From positions 248,001-312,000 of the forward strand of contig CAVVRP010000014.1 in assembly GCA_963750715.1 (NCBI GenBank): 64,000 nucleotides of DNA, read 5' to 3'. A program made the translations under genes and the position numbers. Each line of letters starts with the position of its first letter. Position 1 is the first letter of the stretch. The stretch is from JAGVSR01 sp963750715. GTDB taxonomy: Bacteria; Pseudomonadota; Alphaproteobacteria; Rhizobiales; Hyphomicrobiaceae. This document shows, in pieces, positions 35,836 through 46,325 of this stretch. The notes under the pieces were generated by a model. It saw only the letters and a program-made list of their open reading frames with translations. It was not told the origin of the DNA and searched no databases.

Positions 35836-37131
35836 CTAGAAGCCTTCCCTCAGCCACTGACCTACTTGGCTCAGGTAATCCGGCAGGGGCGAGGAACGAC
35901 GATGGGCTGTCGTCGCTTCCGCCCCGTTTGCAACACGTACGTCCAGCAATCCGACCGCACATGAGAAGGCCGGGTTGGACAGCAGCGACGGCAGACCCGA
36001 GACACCGTGCGGACGCGCAACTCGCGCCGGACGAGCCAGAACTTGAGCCGCAAACTCAGCAAGACCGGGCAGCTGACTGGTGCCACCGGTCAAAACGACA
36101 CGGTCGCCAGCGAACAGCCTAGCTGGACTTTTCGACATTTGCTCACCGGCAAGAGCGAGAATGCTCTCGACGCGAGACCGGACGATCCGGGCAAGCTGCG
36201 CCTTCGTCGAACAGCCCGTAGCGCCCTCCTCCTCGCCCGCGAGGGGATGGGAGAACTCTTCGTGCTCGTCCGACTGCGCGATCGTCAGTGTGCCATAAAG
36301 CACTTTGATTCGCTCGGCTTCCGCAACCGGGGTCTGGAGCATGCGGGCCACATCCGTGGTGATGCGATGGCCTGCCAACGGCACGACGTCGGTATAGAGA
36401 AATTCGCCGTCGACGAAGACAGCGATTGTTGTAGTGCCGCCCCCGATGTCGATACACGTCACGCCGAGCCGCCGTTCCTCGGGCGTCGTGGCGGCCAACG
36501 CGCTCGCATAGGGCGCCGCCACCAATCCAGAAACTGTCAGATAACAACGTTCGACCACGTGAACGAGATTGCGCACGGGGGCCTCGTCGGCCGTCACCGC
36601 ATGCAGATCCGCCGACAGGCGGCGCGCAGCCATGCCCACCGGATCGCGTGCGCCGGGTGCGCCGTCGAGCCGGAAGCCGAAACGGTTGAGATGGATGAGC
36701 AAGCGCCCATCGCGCTCGGCGTGGCGGCGGCCCGCAGCAAGCAGTCGCTCAATATCGCTCGCGGTGACGATGCCATCGGCGGTCTCGGCACTGGCGGCGA
36801 AGTTGCGCGATCCAAGCCGCCCGCACGCCACGGCTACCACAACCTCCGACAGTGTCACGCCGGCCATCTTCTCGGCCTGAGCAATAGCCGCGCGGGTTGC
36901 CTGTTCGGCTTCGCCCAGATCCGTGACGACGCCGGATTTGATCCCTCGGGCGCGCTGATGGCCGATCCCAGCGATGCGCAGTCCGTACTGATCGGCGCTG
37001 CCCTGCGATCGGTCTCCGCCGGCACCAACAATGAGGCAGGTGATCTTGGATGAACCGATATCCAGCACCCCGATGGGCTGCCCGAATTTGCCGGTGGTTT
37101 TGTTCAAAGCGCGCATTTGCCTTCCCGTCAC
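35836..37131 (-). CDS. ftsA: Cell division protein FtsA
   Basis: 431-residue actin-like protein anchoring FtsZ to the membrane. Nucleotide-binding motifs are VLDIGSSKITCLIVG (phosphate 1), CIDIGGGTTTIAVF (phosphate 2) and VVLTGGTSQLPGL (adenosine). The C terminus SQVGQWLREGF is the membrane-targeting amphipathic helix. The 5' end overlaps ftsQ by four bases. An in-frame ATG 15 bases later is a possible alternative start. Confidence 0.95.
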   Translation of the reverse strand: MTGRQMRALNKTTGKFGQPIGVLDIGSSKITCLIVGAGGDRSQGSADQYGLRIAGIGHQRARGIKSGVVTDLGEAEQATRAAIAQAEKMAGVTLSEVVVAVACGRLGSRNFAASAETADGIVTASDIERLLAAGRRHAERDGRLLIHLNRFGFRLDGAPGARDPVGMAARRLSADLHAVTADEAPVRNLVHVVERCYLTVSGLVAAPYASALAATTPEERRLGVTCIDIGGGTTTIAVFVDGEFLYTDVVPLAGHRITTDVARMLQTPVAEAERIKVLYGTLTIAQSDEHEEFSHPLAGEEEGATGCSTKAQLARIVRSRVESILALAGEQMSKSPARLFAGDRVVLTGGTSQLPGLAEFAAQVLARPARVARPHGVSGLPSLLSNPAFSCAVGLLDVRVANGAEATTAHRRSSPLPDYLSQVGQWLREGF

Positions 37132-38033
37132 ATTTGCGGATGGGCAGGAGGCGCGGCGGCGCCGGCCGCCGTGGCTTGAATAGGACGAACCGCAACACGG
37201 CCTGGCGCACGCAGGTCTATGATGCGGGCCGGACCGGAAGTCATCTGGCCAAATGCGGCGGACGTAACGAATGTATCGAGCGCCGTCGCCTCGCGATCAG
37301 AGGGCAGGTGTAGCACCGTGCCGTTGTTGAGATGAAGCGACCAGCGGCGTTCGGCGACGCGCTCGGCAAACACTACGCGTTTGGCCACGGCTTCGTAGCG
37401 GCCGAGCAGCGTCAGGAACGCCTGGGCCTCTGCGGCGGCTCCCTCTCCCGCCACGCGCGGCAGAGCAAGTCCCGCTTCGCGTTTAATCGGCGACAGCACG
37501 CGTCCGGTGGCATCGATCAGAAATTCGGCTTCGCCCCGCTGCCAGACCGCATACGGCGTGCGCTCCGTGACGCGGACGGCCAGCTCTCCCGGCCAGATGC
37601 GCGAGATCTCGGCTGACCGCACCCAGGCCAACCGTTCGAAGCGGGCGCGGACGGCCGCAGTGTCGAAGGCGACGAGCGAGCGCGAGTTCGCAAGATCGAG
37701 CGCATCGAAGATATCGGCGTCTGGCGTGAATCGGTGGCCCGTGACGGAAACCTGGTCGATGCCGAAACCCGCCATGACCGCAAGGCGATCAGCACCGGGA
37801 AGCCCAAGCGGCTCCAGCCTTTCGGGCGCCAGAACGGCAACTGTGCCGAACGCCGCCAGGCCGGCCGTGCAAATTCCAGTCAGGGTGAGCAGAACGTGGC
37901 GCGGGGGCTTCCTGTGCCTCTTTGTGGCAACGCGGGCAGGATCGAGCGGCGCGGAGAGATTTCGGTTAGCGGTCGGCGACGGCACCCGAAGTGCCCGCCA
38001 TGAGGAGTTCAGCTCTGAGGCTACCTCGCGCAA
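37128..38033 (-). CDS. ftsQ: Cell division protein FtsQ
   Basis: 301 residues from TTG 38033, which sits inside the end of ddl and is preceded by GAGGA at good spacing; no ATG lies near the conserved start. Layout: basic cytosolic tail (KRHRKPPRH), one membrane helix (VLLTLTGICTAGLAAFGTVAV), a POTRA domain (IDQVSVTGHRFTPDADIFDAL) and the FtsQ beta domain (WVRSAEISRIWPGELAVRV, RTPYAVWQ). It links early and late division proteins in the periplasm. Overlaps both neighbours. Confidence 0.9.
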   Translation of the reverse strand: MREVASELNSSWRALRVPSPTANRNLSAPLDPARVATKRHRKPPRHVLLTLTGICTAGLAAFGTVAVLAPERLEPLGLPGADRLAVMAGFGIDQVSVTGHRFTPDADIFDALDLANSRSLVAFDTAAVRARFERLAWVRSAEISRIWPGELAVRVTERTPYAVWQRGEAEFLIDATGRVLSPIKREAGLALPRVAGEGAAAEAQAFLTLLGRYEAVAKRVVFAERVAERRWSLHLNNGTVLHLPSDREATALDTFVTSAAFGQMTSGPARIIDLRAPGRVAVRPIQATAAGAAAPPAHPQM

Positions 38034-38970
38034 CTCGCATCCTCGATGATCCAGCGCACCAGTTCCCCAAAGGACCAGCCCGCGTACTGCGCCAGTTCCG
38101 GAACCAGCGACGTGCCGGTCATGCCCGGCTGAGTATTCACTTCGAGGCAGATGATCTCGCCTGTTCCACCCGGCGTGTCGTCGAATCGGAAATCCGCCCG
38201 AGAGACGCCACGGCAACCCAGCGCGCGATGCGCCTCCAATGTGTATTTCCGGATCAATTGGTAAACATCGGGTAAAACTTCGGCCGGAAGTGCGTGGATT
38301 GACCCTCCCGGCGCATATTTTGCTTCGAAATCGTAGAACACGAGGCCCGCCTTCGGTACGATCTCGATAACGTCGGTTACGAAGTCACCGATCACCGCGC
38401 AGGTCAGCTCCCGCCCGGCGATGTAGCGCTCGACCATCACGAGGTCGTCGGATTTGCCGCCGCTGAGGATCGTTTGGGCCATGTCATTTGCGCCCGGCCG
38501 CACGACCACGACGCCGACGCTCGACCCTTCATCGACCGGCTTCACGACGTAGGGCGGCGCGATCGGGTGGTGCGAGGCGGCCTCCGCCCGCGTGACGAGC
38601 ACCGCCTCGGCGACGGGGACGCCGGCCGGCTTCATCACGGCCTTGGCCCGCTCCTTATGCATGGCGAGCGCGGAGGCCAGCACGCCCGAGTGCGAATAGG
38701 GGATCGCGAGATATTCCAGAATGCCCTGGATGCAGCCGTCTTCTCCGTACTTACCGTGCAGGGCATTGAAACAGGCATCAGGCTTGAGTTCAGCGAGCTT
38801 CAAGGCGATGTCGCGGCCGACATCTATCCTCGTCACGCGATAGCCCTCGCTTTCGAGCGCGGTTGCAACCGCCGCTCCGGAATTCAAGCTGATGTCGCGT
38901 TCCACCGACCATCCGCCCACGAGAACGGCGATATGGTCGCGCATGCGTGGCGGCGACGGCTGCAGCTTCG

Positions 38971-38974
<4 letters not shown>
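38021..38974 (-). CDS. ddl: D-alanine--D-alanine ligase
   Basis: 317-residue ATP-grasp enzyme making the D-Ala-D-Ala dipeptide for MurF. VLVGGWSVERDISLNSG (N-terminal), ALHGKYGEDGCIQG, PYSHSGVLASALAMHK and the metal-binding ICLEVNTQPGMT are all present. The Glu-Arg-Asp in the first motif replaces the common serine-containing version seen in many Ddl proteins but is familiar in alphaproteobacteria. Start overlaps murB by ATGA. Confidence 0.95.
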
Positions 38975-39932
<958 letters not shown>

Positions 39933-39936
<4 letters not shown>

Positions 39937-40010
39937 AACCCGCCTCCGGCCTGGCGTGTTCTCTCGCGCCTCCGGCACGGCATCGTTGCGCGCCTCTGGC
40001 ACGGCGTCAT
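39933..40010 (-). CDS. Possible 25-residue bridging ORF between murC and murB
   Basis: ATG 40010 overlaps the murC stop (ATGA) and the ORF ends in TGA at 39935-39933, overlapping the murB GTG (GTGA). The predicted peptide is basic and begins MTPCQRRATMPCRRRER. Overlap at both ends is what translational coupling would need, but the ORF arises from repeated DNA and may be chance. Confidence 0.25.
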
Positions 40011-40028
40011 CGCGCGCCTCCGGCAAAA
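39937..40028. repeat. 24-bp direct repeats (about 2.7 copies) at the murC-murB junction
   Basis: On the minus strand a unit built around GCCGGAGGCGCGC, followed by a variable GATGAC/AACGAT stretch and GCCGTG, occurs nearly three times from the last codons of murC through the murC-murB gap. Because the period is a multiple of three, the repeats translate as PEARDDAV/PEARNDAV in one frame. This looks like slippage-driven expansion. Confidence 0.8.
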
Positions 40029-41446
40029 CGCGGCTCCTGCGCGGCAAGCCATTCAGGCAGCGCGGCGGCCCACTCGGTCGATGATCCCGCGCCAAAACAA
40101 ACCACCATGTCGCCCGGGCGGCCGTAGCGCCGCAGCAGCGGAGCGATGTCGGTGGCGCGTTCGACGGATGTCACGGCCACATGGCCGGTGGAGCGAATGC
40201 CCTCTGCGAGCGAGTGCTGATCGATGCCATCGATAATCGGCTCGCCAGCGGAATAGAGCGGCGCGACGATCACGCTGTCGGAGTTCTTGAAGCAGGCGCA
40301 GAATTCCCCGAACAGATCGCGCACGCGCGTATAGCGATGCGGCTCGACCACGGCGATGATGCGCCCTCGCGCGCCGGCGCGTGCGGCCTGCAGCACGGCT
40401 GCGATCTCCGCGGGATGGTGGCCGTAGTCGTCGAATATTTCGATGCCGTTCCACGAGCCCGTCGACTGGAAGCGACGCTTGACGCCCGAGAACGAGGCGA
40501 GTGCGGTGCGGATCACCTCGTCCGATATGCCGGCTTCTGACGCCACGGCTATCGCAGCCAGAGCGTTGAGCGCGTTGTGATGTCCAGGCACGGGCACGGA
40601 CACGTTCTTCAGAATGCGTTCTCCGCCTGTGACGCGGGCGCTGAGCTTAGCATCGAAGATTGTCGTGAAGCCATCCTGGCGATGGTGGGCGAGACATAGA
40701 TCGGCGCCTTCGCTGTTGCCATAGGTGAGCAGGCGCCGGCCGTCGCGGCGCAGATCGAGACGCGCGATCATGTCCCGCACTACCGGGTGATCGATGCACG
40801 TCACCGCCAGACCATAGAAGGGAATGTTGCGATAGAACGCCTCGAACTCGCGATGCATGTTCTCGACCGTCTTGAAGTAGTCGAGGTGCTCGGGGTCGAT
40901 GTTGGTGACGACGCCGATCTGCGTTGGCAGTCGAACAAACGTGCCGTCGCTCTCGTCGGCTTCGACGATCATCCATTCGCCCTTGCCAAGCCTCGCGTTC
41001 GATCCCCAGGAATTGATGATGCCGCCGGTGATTACTGTCGGGTCGGAGCCGGCCTTTTCGAAAATCGAGGCGACTAGCGAGGTTGTCGTCGTCTTGCCGT
41101 GCGTGCCTGTAATCGAAACCGTGGAATAGAGCCGCATGAGTTCGGCCAGCATCTCCGACCGGCGGATGACGGCGAGGCCCTTTGCCCGGGCGGATTCCAG
41201 CTCCGGATTGCCGGCCTTCACCGCAGTCGAAATGACGACGTTGCGCGCACCGACAAGGTTGATCGGATCATGCCCAATGAAGACGCGGATGCCCTTCGCT
41301 CGCAGGCGGCGGACGTTGGCTGAATCCTTCTGGTCGCTGCCCTGAACGGCGAAGCCTTTGGCCAGCAGGATCTCGGCGATCGCGCTCATGCCGATGCCGC
41401 CGATGCCGATGATGTGAAAAGTGCCTGCGTCGCGTGGCAGTTGCAT
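40007..41446 (-). CDS. murC: UDP-N-acetylmuramate--L-alanine ligase MurC
   Basis: 479 residues. Rossmann FHIIGIGGIGMSAIAEIL, ATP P-loop SITGTHGKTTTTSL, the carbamyl-Lys/Mg region (EADESDGTFVRL) and DDYGHHPAEIAAV are present. It adds L-Ala to UDP-MurNAc. ATG 41446 directly precedes the conserved start and has GGGAAGA upstream; a further in-frame ATG at 41491 lacks support. The C-terminal codons run into the 24-bp repeat. Confidence 0.96.
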   Translation of the reverse strand: MQLPRDAGTFHIIGIGGIGMSAIAEILLAKGFAVQGSDQKDSANVRRLRAKGIRVFIGHDPINLVGARNVVISTAVKAGNPELESARAKGLAVIRRSEMLAELMRLYSTVSITGTHGKTTTTSLVASIFEKAGSDPTVITGGIINSWGSNARLGKGEWMIVEADESDGTFVRLPTQIGVVTNIDPEHLDYFKTVENMHREFEAFYRNIPFYGLAVTCIDHPVVRDMIARLDLRRDGRRLLTYGNSEGADLCLAHHRQDGFTTIFDAKLSARVTGGERILKNVSVPVPGHHNALNALAAIAVASEAGISDEVIRTALASFSGVKRRFQSTGSWNGIEIFDDYGHHPAEIAAVLQAARAGARGRIIAVVEPHRYTRVRDLFGEFCACFKNSDSVIVAPLYSAGEPIIDGIDQHSLAEGIRSTGHVAVTSVERATDIAPLLRRYGRPGDMVVCFGAGSSTEWAAALPEWLAAQEPRFAGGAR

Positions 41447-41487
41447 CGTGGATCTTCCCGTTGTCCCCGCCGTCCTCGGCGCCCCGC

Positions 41488-42609
41488 TCAAAATGCGGAA
41501 CGTTGCTGCGGCCTCGTTATCAACGTCTCGACGAGATCGGCGAGCCTCACAACCGCGTCGGGGCGGGCTTGCGATTTGGCCGAAGCCGCTGCCTTACCCA
41601 GAAGTGAAGGATCGGCCGAAAGCCGCTCCAACTCACACGCCAAGCGTTCCGGCGACAGGCTCGACTGCTCGATACACCAAGCGCCGCCTGATTCGGCAAG
41701 CCTCGTTGCATTCTGGAGCTGATCGTTGTCAAGCGAATGCGGCAGCGGAACCAGGATAGACGGCCGGCCGATCACGGTCAGTTCCGCCACCGTCGAAGCA
41801 CCGGCGCGGCCGACAACCAGATGACTGGCAGCCATGATTTCGGGCAGGTTCCTGAAGAATGGAGCGATTTCGGCGGCGACGCCGGCCGACGCATAGCCGG
41901 CCCGGACGCGGTCCAAGTCTTCTTCGCGTGCCTGTTGCACGATGGCGATGCGTCTTTTCAGATCCGGCGAAAGGCCAGCCATTGCTGGCGGCACGAGATC
42001 GGAGAAAAAGCGGGCGCCCTGGCTGCCGCCGAACACCAGAACGCGAAAGACGCCGTCGGCGGGCGGGTCATAGGTCCTCCCCGCTGCGCCGATGACCACA
42101 TCTCGCACCGGGTTGCCGGTGAAACGGGCCTTTGCGGCGAGCGGCCCATCGAGAAGCTTGGTCATCTCGAAGGACGTGGCGATGGCATCGACGCGTCGGG
42201 CTAGCATTTTGTTGGCGCGGCCGAGAATGGCGTTCTGCTCGTGCAGCGCGGTCGCGATGCCGAGCTGGCGCGCCGCCAGCAACGGCGGGAACGTCGGGTA
42301 ACCGCCGAAACCGATAACGACAGCCGGACGCACCTTCTTCAAAAGCGTGCGAGCTGCCAGTAGCCCGCGGGCCAGTGTGAGTCCCGTTCGTGCCATGGCG
42401 ACCGGCGATTTGCCGACGACCGTGGCGGAGGGAACCTGGTAAACCTGCCGAGCGGGGAATCCGGTGCCATAGCGGTCGCCGCGCGTGTCGGTCACGAGAT
42501 CGACCACGATGTCGCGACGCGCCAATTCCTCGGCAAGCGCCAATGCGGGGAACAGGTGCCCGCCCGTGCCCCCGGCGGCGAGCATCACCGAAACCTTGCG
42601 ATCCGTCAC
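41488..42609 (-). CDS. murG: UDP-GlcNAc:lipid I transferase MurG
   Basis: Makes lipid II at the inner face of the membrane. 373 residues, GT28 family. GGTGGHLFPALAL (N-terminal donor loop), IGFGGYPTFPPLLAA, HEQNAILGRANK and VVGRAGASTVAELTVIGRP are diagnostic. The start is GTG 42609, overlapping the ftsW stop as GTGA. Confidence 0.96.
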   Translation of the reverse strand: MTDRKVSVMLAAGGTGGHLFPALALAEELARRDIVVDLVTDTRGDRYGTGFPARQVYQVPSATVVGKSPVAMARTGLTLARGLLAARTLLKKVRPAVVIGFGGYPTFPPLLAARQLGIATALHEQNAILGRANKMLARRVDAIATSFEMTKLLDGPLAAKARFTGNPVRDVVIGAAGRTYDPPADGVFRVLVFGGSQGARFFSDLVPPAMAGLSPDLKRRIAIVQQAREEDLDRVRAGYASAGVAAEIAPFFRNLPEIMAASHLVVGRAGASTVAELTVIGRPSILVPLPHSLDNDQLQNATRLAESGGAWCIEQSSLSPERLACELERLSADPSLLGKAAASAKSQARPDAVVRLADLVETLITRPQQRSAF

Positions 42610-43784
42610 GTGGCGTCCTGTCCCCTTAATCCGGTTCCCTCGACGCTGGCGGCAAATCGAGGCTTTTTAAGGCTGCCGATGTCCGGGCGGCGCCGGGTGA
42701 GGGCGAGGAGCATGCCGAGCGTGATGGAAATGGCAAGCATTGAGGAGCCGCCCGCCGAAAGGAACGGCAGCGTCATGCCCTTCGCCGGCAGCAATCCGAC
42801 GTTGACGCCCATGTTGATGATCGCCTGCAATCCAAACAACAGGGCCAGTCCGATGATGGCGAGGCGATTGGCCGCTATCGGGTCGCGCGCCGAGCGCATG
42901 AAGGCGCGCATCACCACGAAACCGAAAATTGCCACGATGGCAAGGCACGCCACTGCGCCGTACTCCTCCGCGATGACGGCGAAAATGAAATCGGTGTGGG
43001 CGTCCGGCAGCACGGCCTTGATCATACCCTCGCCAGGTCCGTGGCCGAGAAAGCCACCCTCCGCGAACGACTGCATGGCCCTGTCGACCTGGCTGTTGTC
43101 GCCTGTGACCGGGTTCAGGAAGCCATCAATGCGGAGGCGCACGTGGGGAAAGATGGCGTAAGCTCCGGTGAGCCCCACTACCCCGGCGACCACGATGCCG
43201 GCTGCGCGAACCAGCGGCTGGCCCGACAGGAAGAACATCGCGCCCCATACCAGACTGACGAGCAAGGTCTGGCCGACATCGGGCTGTGCCACTAGCAGGC
43301 CTGCCAGCAGAACGAAGAGCCCGACGGCGAACCATAGCGCGGGCATTTCAGGTCGCGCCCGGGCCTCCGCCAGAAGCCAGGCCGACAGCACGACGAACGC
43401 GGGTTTCGCGAACTCGGAAGGCTGCAGCGAATGTCCTGCCAGCGACAGCCATCGCCGGGCGCCATTGATCTCCTGGCCCGTCACATGCACCGCAACCAGT
43501 CCGATCAGCGACACCGCGAACAAAACCAGCGCGAGCCGCCGCACGCCCTGCGGATCGAGCAGCGAAACGGCCAGCATGATTAGAACGCCCAACCCGGTGA
43601 AGAGCACATGCCGCTCGACGAAATAGTAGGCCGAAAAGCCTTTCTTCAGGGCAACCGTCGGGCTCGCGGCGAGCGACAGCACTAGCCCGCACGCGATGAT
43701 GACGAATATGGCCGTGAGCAGCACGTGGTCAACAGTGAACCACCAATCTGTAAGGCGGCTGCGGTCGGCCCGACTGAGTCTCAT
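42606..43784 (-). CDS. ftsW: SEDS peptidoglycan polymerase FtsW
   Basis: Ten-helix SEDS glycosyltransferase of the divisome. 392 residues from ATG 43784, which overlaps the murD stop (ATGA). ALRF-type helices are seen in HVLLTAIFVIIACGLVLSLA, then INGARRWLSLAGHSLQPSEF, AQPDVGQTLLVSLVWGAMF, the catalytic-Asp loop region LRIDGFLNPVTGDN and the closing LPFLSAGGSSMLAIS. It works with FtsI, encoded upstream in the cluster. Confidence 0.95.
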   Translation of the reverse strand: MRLSRADRSRLTDWWFTVDHVLLTAIFVIIACGLVLSLAASPTVALKKGFSAYYFVERHVLFTGLGVLIMLAVSLLDPQGVRRLALVLFAVSLIGLVAVHVTGQEINGARRWLSLAGHSLQPSEFAKPAFVVLSAWLLAEARARPEMPALWFAVGLFVLLAGLLVAQPDVGQTLLVSLVWGAMFFLSGQPLVRAAGIVVAGVVGLTGAYAIFPHVRLRIDGFLNPVTGDNSQVDRAMQSFAEGGFLGHGPGEGMIKAVLPDAHTDFIFAVIAEEYGAVACLAIVAIFGFVVMRAFMRSARDPIAANRLAIIGLALLFGLQAIINMGVNVGLLPAKGMTLPFLSAGGSSMLAISITLGMLLALTRRRPDIGSLKKPRFAASVEGTGLRGQDAT

Positions 43785-45163
43785 GCGGCGCCACCACGCG
43801 CAACGAAGCCCGGCAACGACACCACCATCCTCCGGAAGTGGTCGCCGCGCACTTCGAAGTTCCTGTACTGGTCGAAACTGGCGCACGACGGCGACAAGAG
43901 CACCACAGGTTCGGCGGCGGTGCTACGTCCCGCGTCGCGCGAGGCAGCGGCGACGGCATGATCGAGCGTGCCACACTTTTCGAACTCGACACGGCCGGAG
44001 AGCGTTGCGGCAAAGGCGTCGCTCGCTGCACCAATCAGATAGGCTTTCGCGATGCGCGGGAAATAGGGCGAGAGCGACGTGATGCCGCCGTCCTTCGCCT
44101 TGCCGCCGAGGATCCAGAAAATGTCGCTCGGCCAGGACAGCAGTGCTTTTTCGGAGGAATCCGCGTTGGTCGCCTTGCTGTCGTTGACGTAGAGCACGGG
44201 GCCCAGGCGTCCGACCTCTTCCATCCGGTGAGCAAGACCCGGATACGTGCGCAAATGTTTTGCGATCTCCGCATCGGCAAGTCCGCAGGCCGAAACGGCA
44301 GCGAAAGCGGCGGCGGCGTTCTGGCCGTTGTGGCCGCCGCGCAGCGATCCCACTCCCGAAAGGTGGGCGGCGGGTTCCGCCTGCCCGGCGCGATAGAGCT
44401 TGCCATCGCAGTAGGCAATGTCGGCGTTGCCTGCAGCCGAGATGGTGACGAGCCGTCCGCCGATCCGCTTGGCGATCGCTCGGCAATACTCGTCGTCCAC
44501 GCCGACGACAGCGGTAGCCGAACCGCCGACAAGTCGTTCCTTGATAGCGGCGTAGTTCTCCATGCTGCCGTGGCGATCGAGATGATCCGGCGTCACGTTG
44601 ACTAGCACGCCGACCGACGGGCTTATGCCGGGTGCGAGATCGATCTGGAATGATGAGCATTCGATGACGTGATAGCGGCCGGGTGCCGGGAGCTCGAGCG
44701 TCAGAACCGCGCGGCCGATGTTGCCGCCGAGTTGCACGTCGCGTCCCGACGCCTTCAGAAGGTGCGCGATCAAGGCGGTGGTTGTCGACTTGCCGTTCGT
44801 GCCTGTAATGGCGACGAAGGGGGCATCGGGGGCCGACTTCGCCCGCTCGCGGCTAAACAACTCGATGTCGCCGATGACCTCGACGCCGCTTGCGCGCGCC
44901 TTCTCAACGGTCCAATGCGGCTTTGGATGGGTCAGCGGCACGCCCGGCGCCAGCACGAGCGCGGCGAAACTATTCCAGTCGGCGTTTGCAAGATCGACGA
45001 CGGGCAAGCCTGCGGCGGCCGCCGTCTGCCGCCCAGCCTCGCAGTCGTCCCAGGCGGCGACGTCCGTGCCGCCAGAAAGCAAGGCCGCGACCGTGGCGTT
45101 GCCCGAGGCGCCCAGCCCGAAAACCGCAACCCGGCGGCCGGCGAATATGGTGATGCGAATCAT
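43781..45163 (-). CDS. murD: UDP-N-acetylmuramoyl-L-alanine--D-glutamate ligase MurD
   Basis: 460 residues. RVAVFGLGASGNATVAAL, P-loop AITGTNGKSTTTALIAH, LGGNIGRAVL, NVTPDHLDRHGSMENYA and YVNDSKATNADSSEKAL follow the MurD order. It adds D-Glu to the stem peptide. About 57 bases after mraY, the only mid-cluster gap of that size besides the murF-mraY and ftsI-murE gaps. Confidence 0.96.
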   Translation of the reverse strand: MIRITIFAGRRVAVFGLGASGNATVAALLSGGTDVAAWDDCEAGRQTAAAAGLPVVDLANADWNSFAALVLAPGVPLTHPKPHWTVEKARASGVEVIGDIELFSRERAKSAPDAPFVAITGTNGKSTTTALIAHLLKASGRDVQLGGNIGRAVLTLELPAPGRYHVIECSSFQIDLAPGISPSVGVLVNVTPDHLDRHGSMENYAAIKERLVGGSATAVVGVDDEYCRAIAKRIGGRLVTISAAGNADIAYCDGKLYRAGQAEPAAHLSGVGSLRGGHNGQNAAAAFAAVSACGLADAEIAKHLRTYPGLAHRMEEVGRLGPVLYVNDSKATNADSSEKALLSWPSDIFWILGGKAKDGGITSLSPYFPRIAKAYLIGAASDAFAATLSGRVEFEKCGTLDHAVAAASRDAGRSTAAEPVVLLSPSCASFDQYRNFEVRGDHFRRMVVSLPGFVARGGAA

Positions 45164-45220
45164 GCCGTGAATGTAGCCGAATTCGCCGGACCGGTGGTGA
45201 CGCGAGCGCCCCTCAGCGGC

Positions 45221-46303
45221 TCAACGCAGCTTCAACGAGGCGAGCCCTATCAGCGCCAGGATGACCGAGATGATCCAGAAGCGCACCACAACCGTGCTTT
45301 CCGCCCACCCCTTCTGTTCGAAGTGGTGATGCAGCGGCGCCATCCGGAACACGCGCTTGCCGGTCAGTTTGAAGGACGTCACCTGAATGATAACTGACAG
45401 CGTCTCCAGCACGAACAGACCGCCGACGATAGCCAGCACGATCTCATGCTTGGTGGCGACCGCGATCGCGCCGAGCGCCCCGCCCAGCGCCAGCGAACCC
45501 GTGTCGCCCATGAAGATCATGGCGGGCGGCGCATTGAACCAGAGAAATCCCAGCCCGCCGCCGATCAGGGCGCCGCAGATGATGGCGAGTTCGCCAGTTC
45601 CGGCCACATGGTGGATCTGCAGATAATTGGCGAACTTGAAGTTACCGATGAGATAGGCGATCAGGCCGAACGTGGCAGCCGCGATCATCACCGGGACGAT
45701 GGCGAGGCCGTCCAGCCCGTCGGTCAGGTTCACCGCGTTGCCCGCACCCGCGATGACGAGCACACCGAGAAGAATGAACAGTAAACCGAGATCAATCAGC
45801 GTGTTTTTAAAGAAGGGGACAGCGAGCTGTCCCGAAAGCTCGGGCGTCGACAAAAGCATGATCAGCCAGGCTGCGACGGCCGCGACGAGGATCTCGAGCC
45901 CCAATCGCGCATTGCCGCCGAAACCCGATACCTCCTGCTTCGTCACCTTGAGGTAGTCATCGTAGAATCCGATGGCGCCATAGCAGAGCGTGACGGCGAG
46001 CACGATCCAGACGTAAGCGTTCGCCAGATCCGCCCACAGCAGCGTGGCGACGGTGACGCTGGCGAGGATCATCAGGCCGCCCATTGTCGGCGTGCCCTTC
46101 TTGGACAGATGCGATTTCGGCCCGTCGTCGCGGATCGGCTGTCCCTTTCCCTGCTTGACGCGCAGCAGATCGATGATGCCGGGCCCGAACAGCATTACGA
46201 ACAGCAGCGCCGTAAATACCGCGCCACCCGTGCGAAACGTGATGTAGCGAAAGACGTTCAGAAGCCCGATCTGATCGCTGAACTGTACGAGTTGATAGAG
46301 CAT
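45221..46303 (-). CDS. mraY: Phospho-MurNAc-pentapeptide transferase MraY
   Basis: 360-residue membrane enzyme making lipid I from undecaprenyl phosphate. Ten membrane helices. The catalytic motifs are IGFYDDYLK, AVNLTDGLDGLA, FMGDTGSLALGG and the MAPLHHHFEQKGW His loop. ATG 46303. Twenty-two bases after murF. Confidence 0.97.
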   Translation of the reverse strand: MLYQLVQFSDQIGLLNVFRYITFRTGGAVFTALLFVMLFGPGIIDLLRVKQGKGQPIRDDGPKSHLSKKGTPTMGGLMILASVTVATLLWADLANAYVWIVLAVTLCYGAIGFYDDYLKVTKQEVSGFGGNARLGLEILVAAVAAWLIMLLSTPELSGQLAVPFFKNTLIDLGLLFILLGVLVIAGAGNAVNLTDGLDGLAIVPVMIAAATFGLIAYLIGNFKFANYLQIHHVAGTGELAIICGALIGGGLGFLWFNAPPAMIFMGDTGSLALGGALGAIAVATKHEIVLAIVGGLFVLETLSVIIQVTSFKLTGKRVFRMAPLHHHFEQKGWAESTVVVRFWIISVILALIGLASLKLR

Positions 46304-46325
46304 CCAGTTCCCCCGGTGCCGCGAC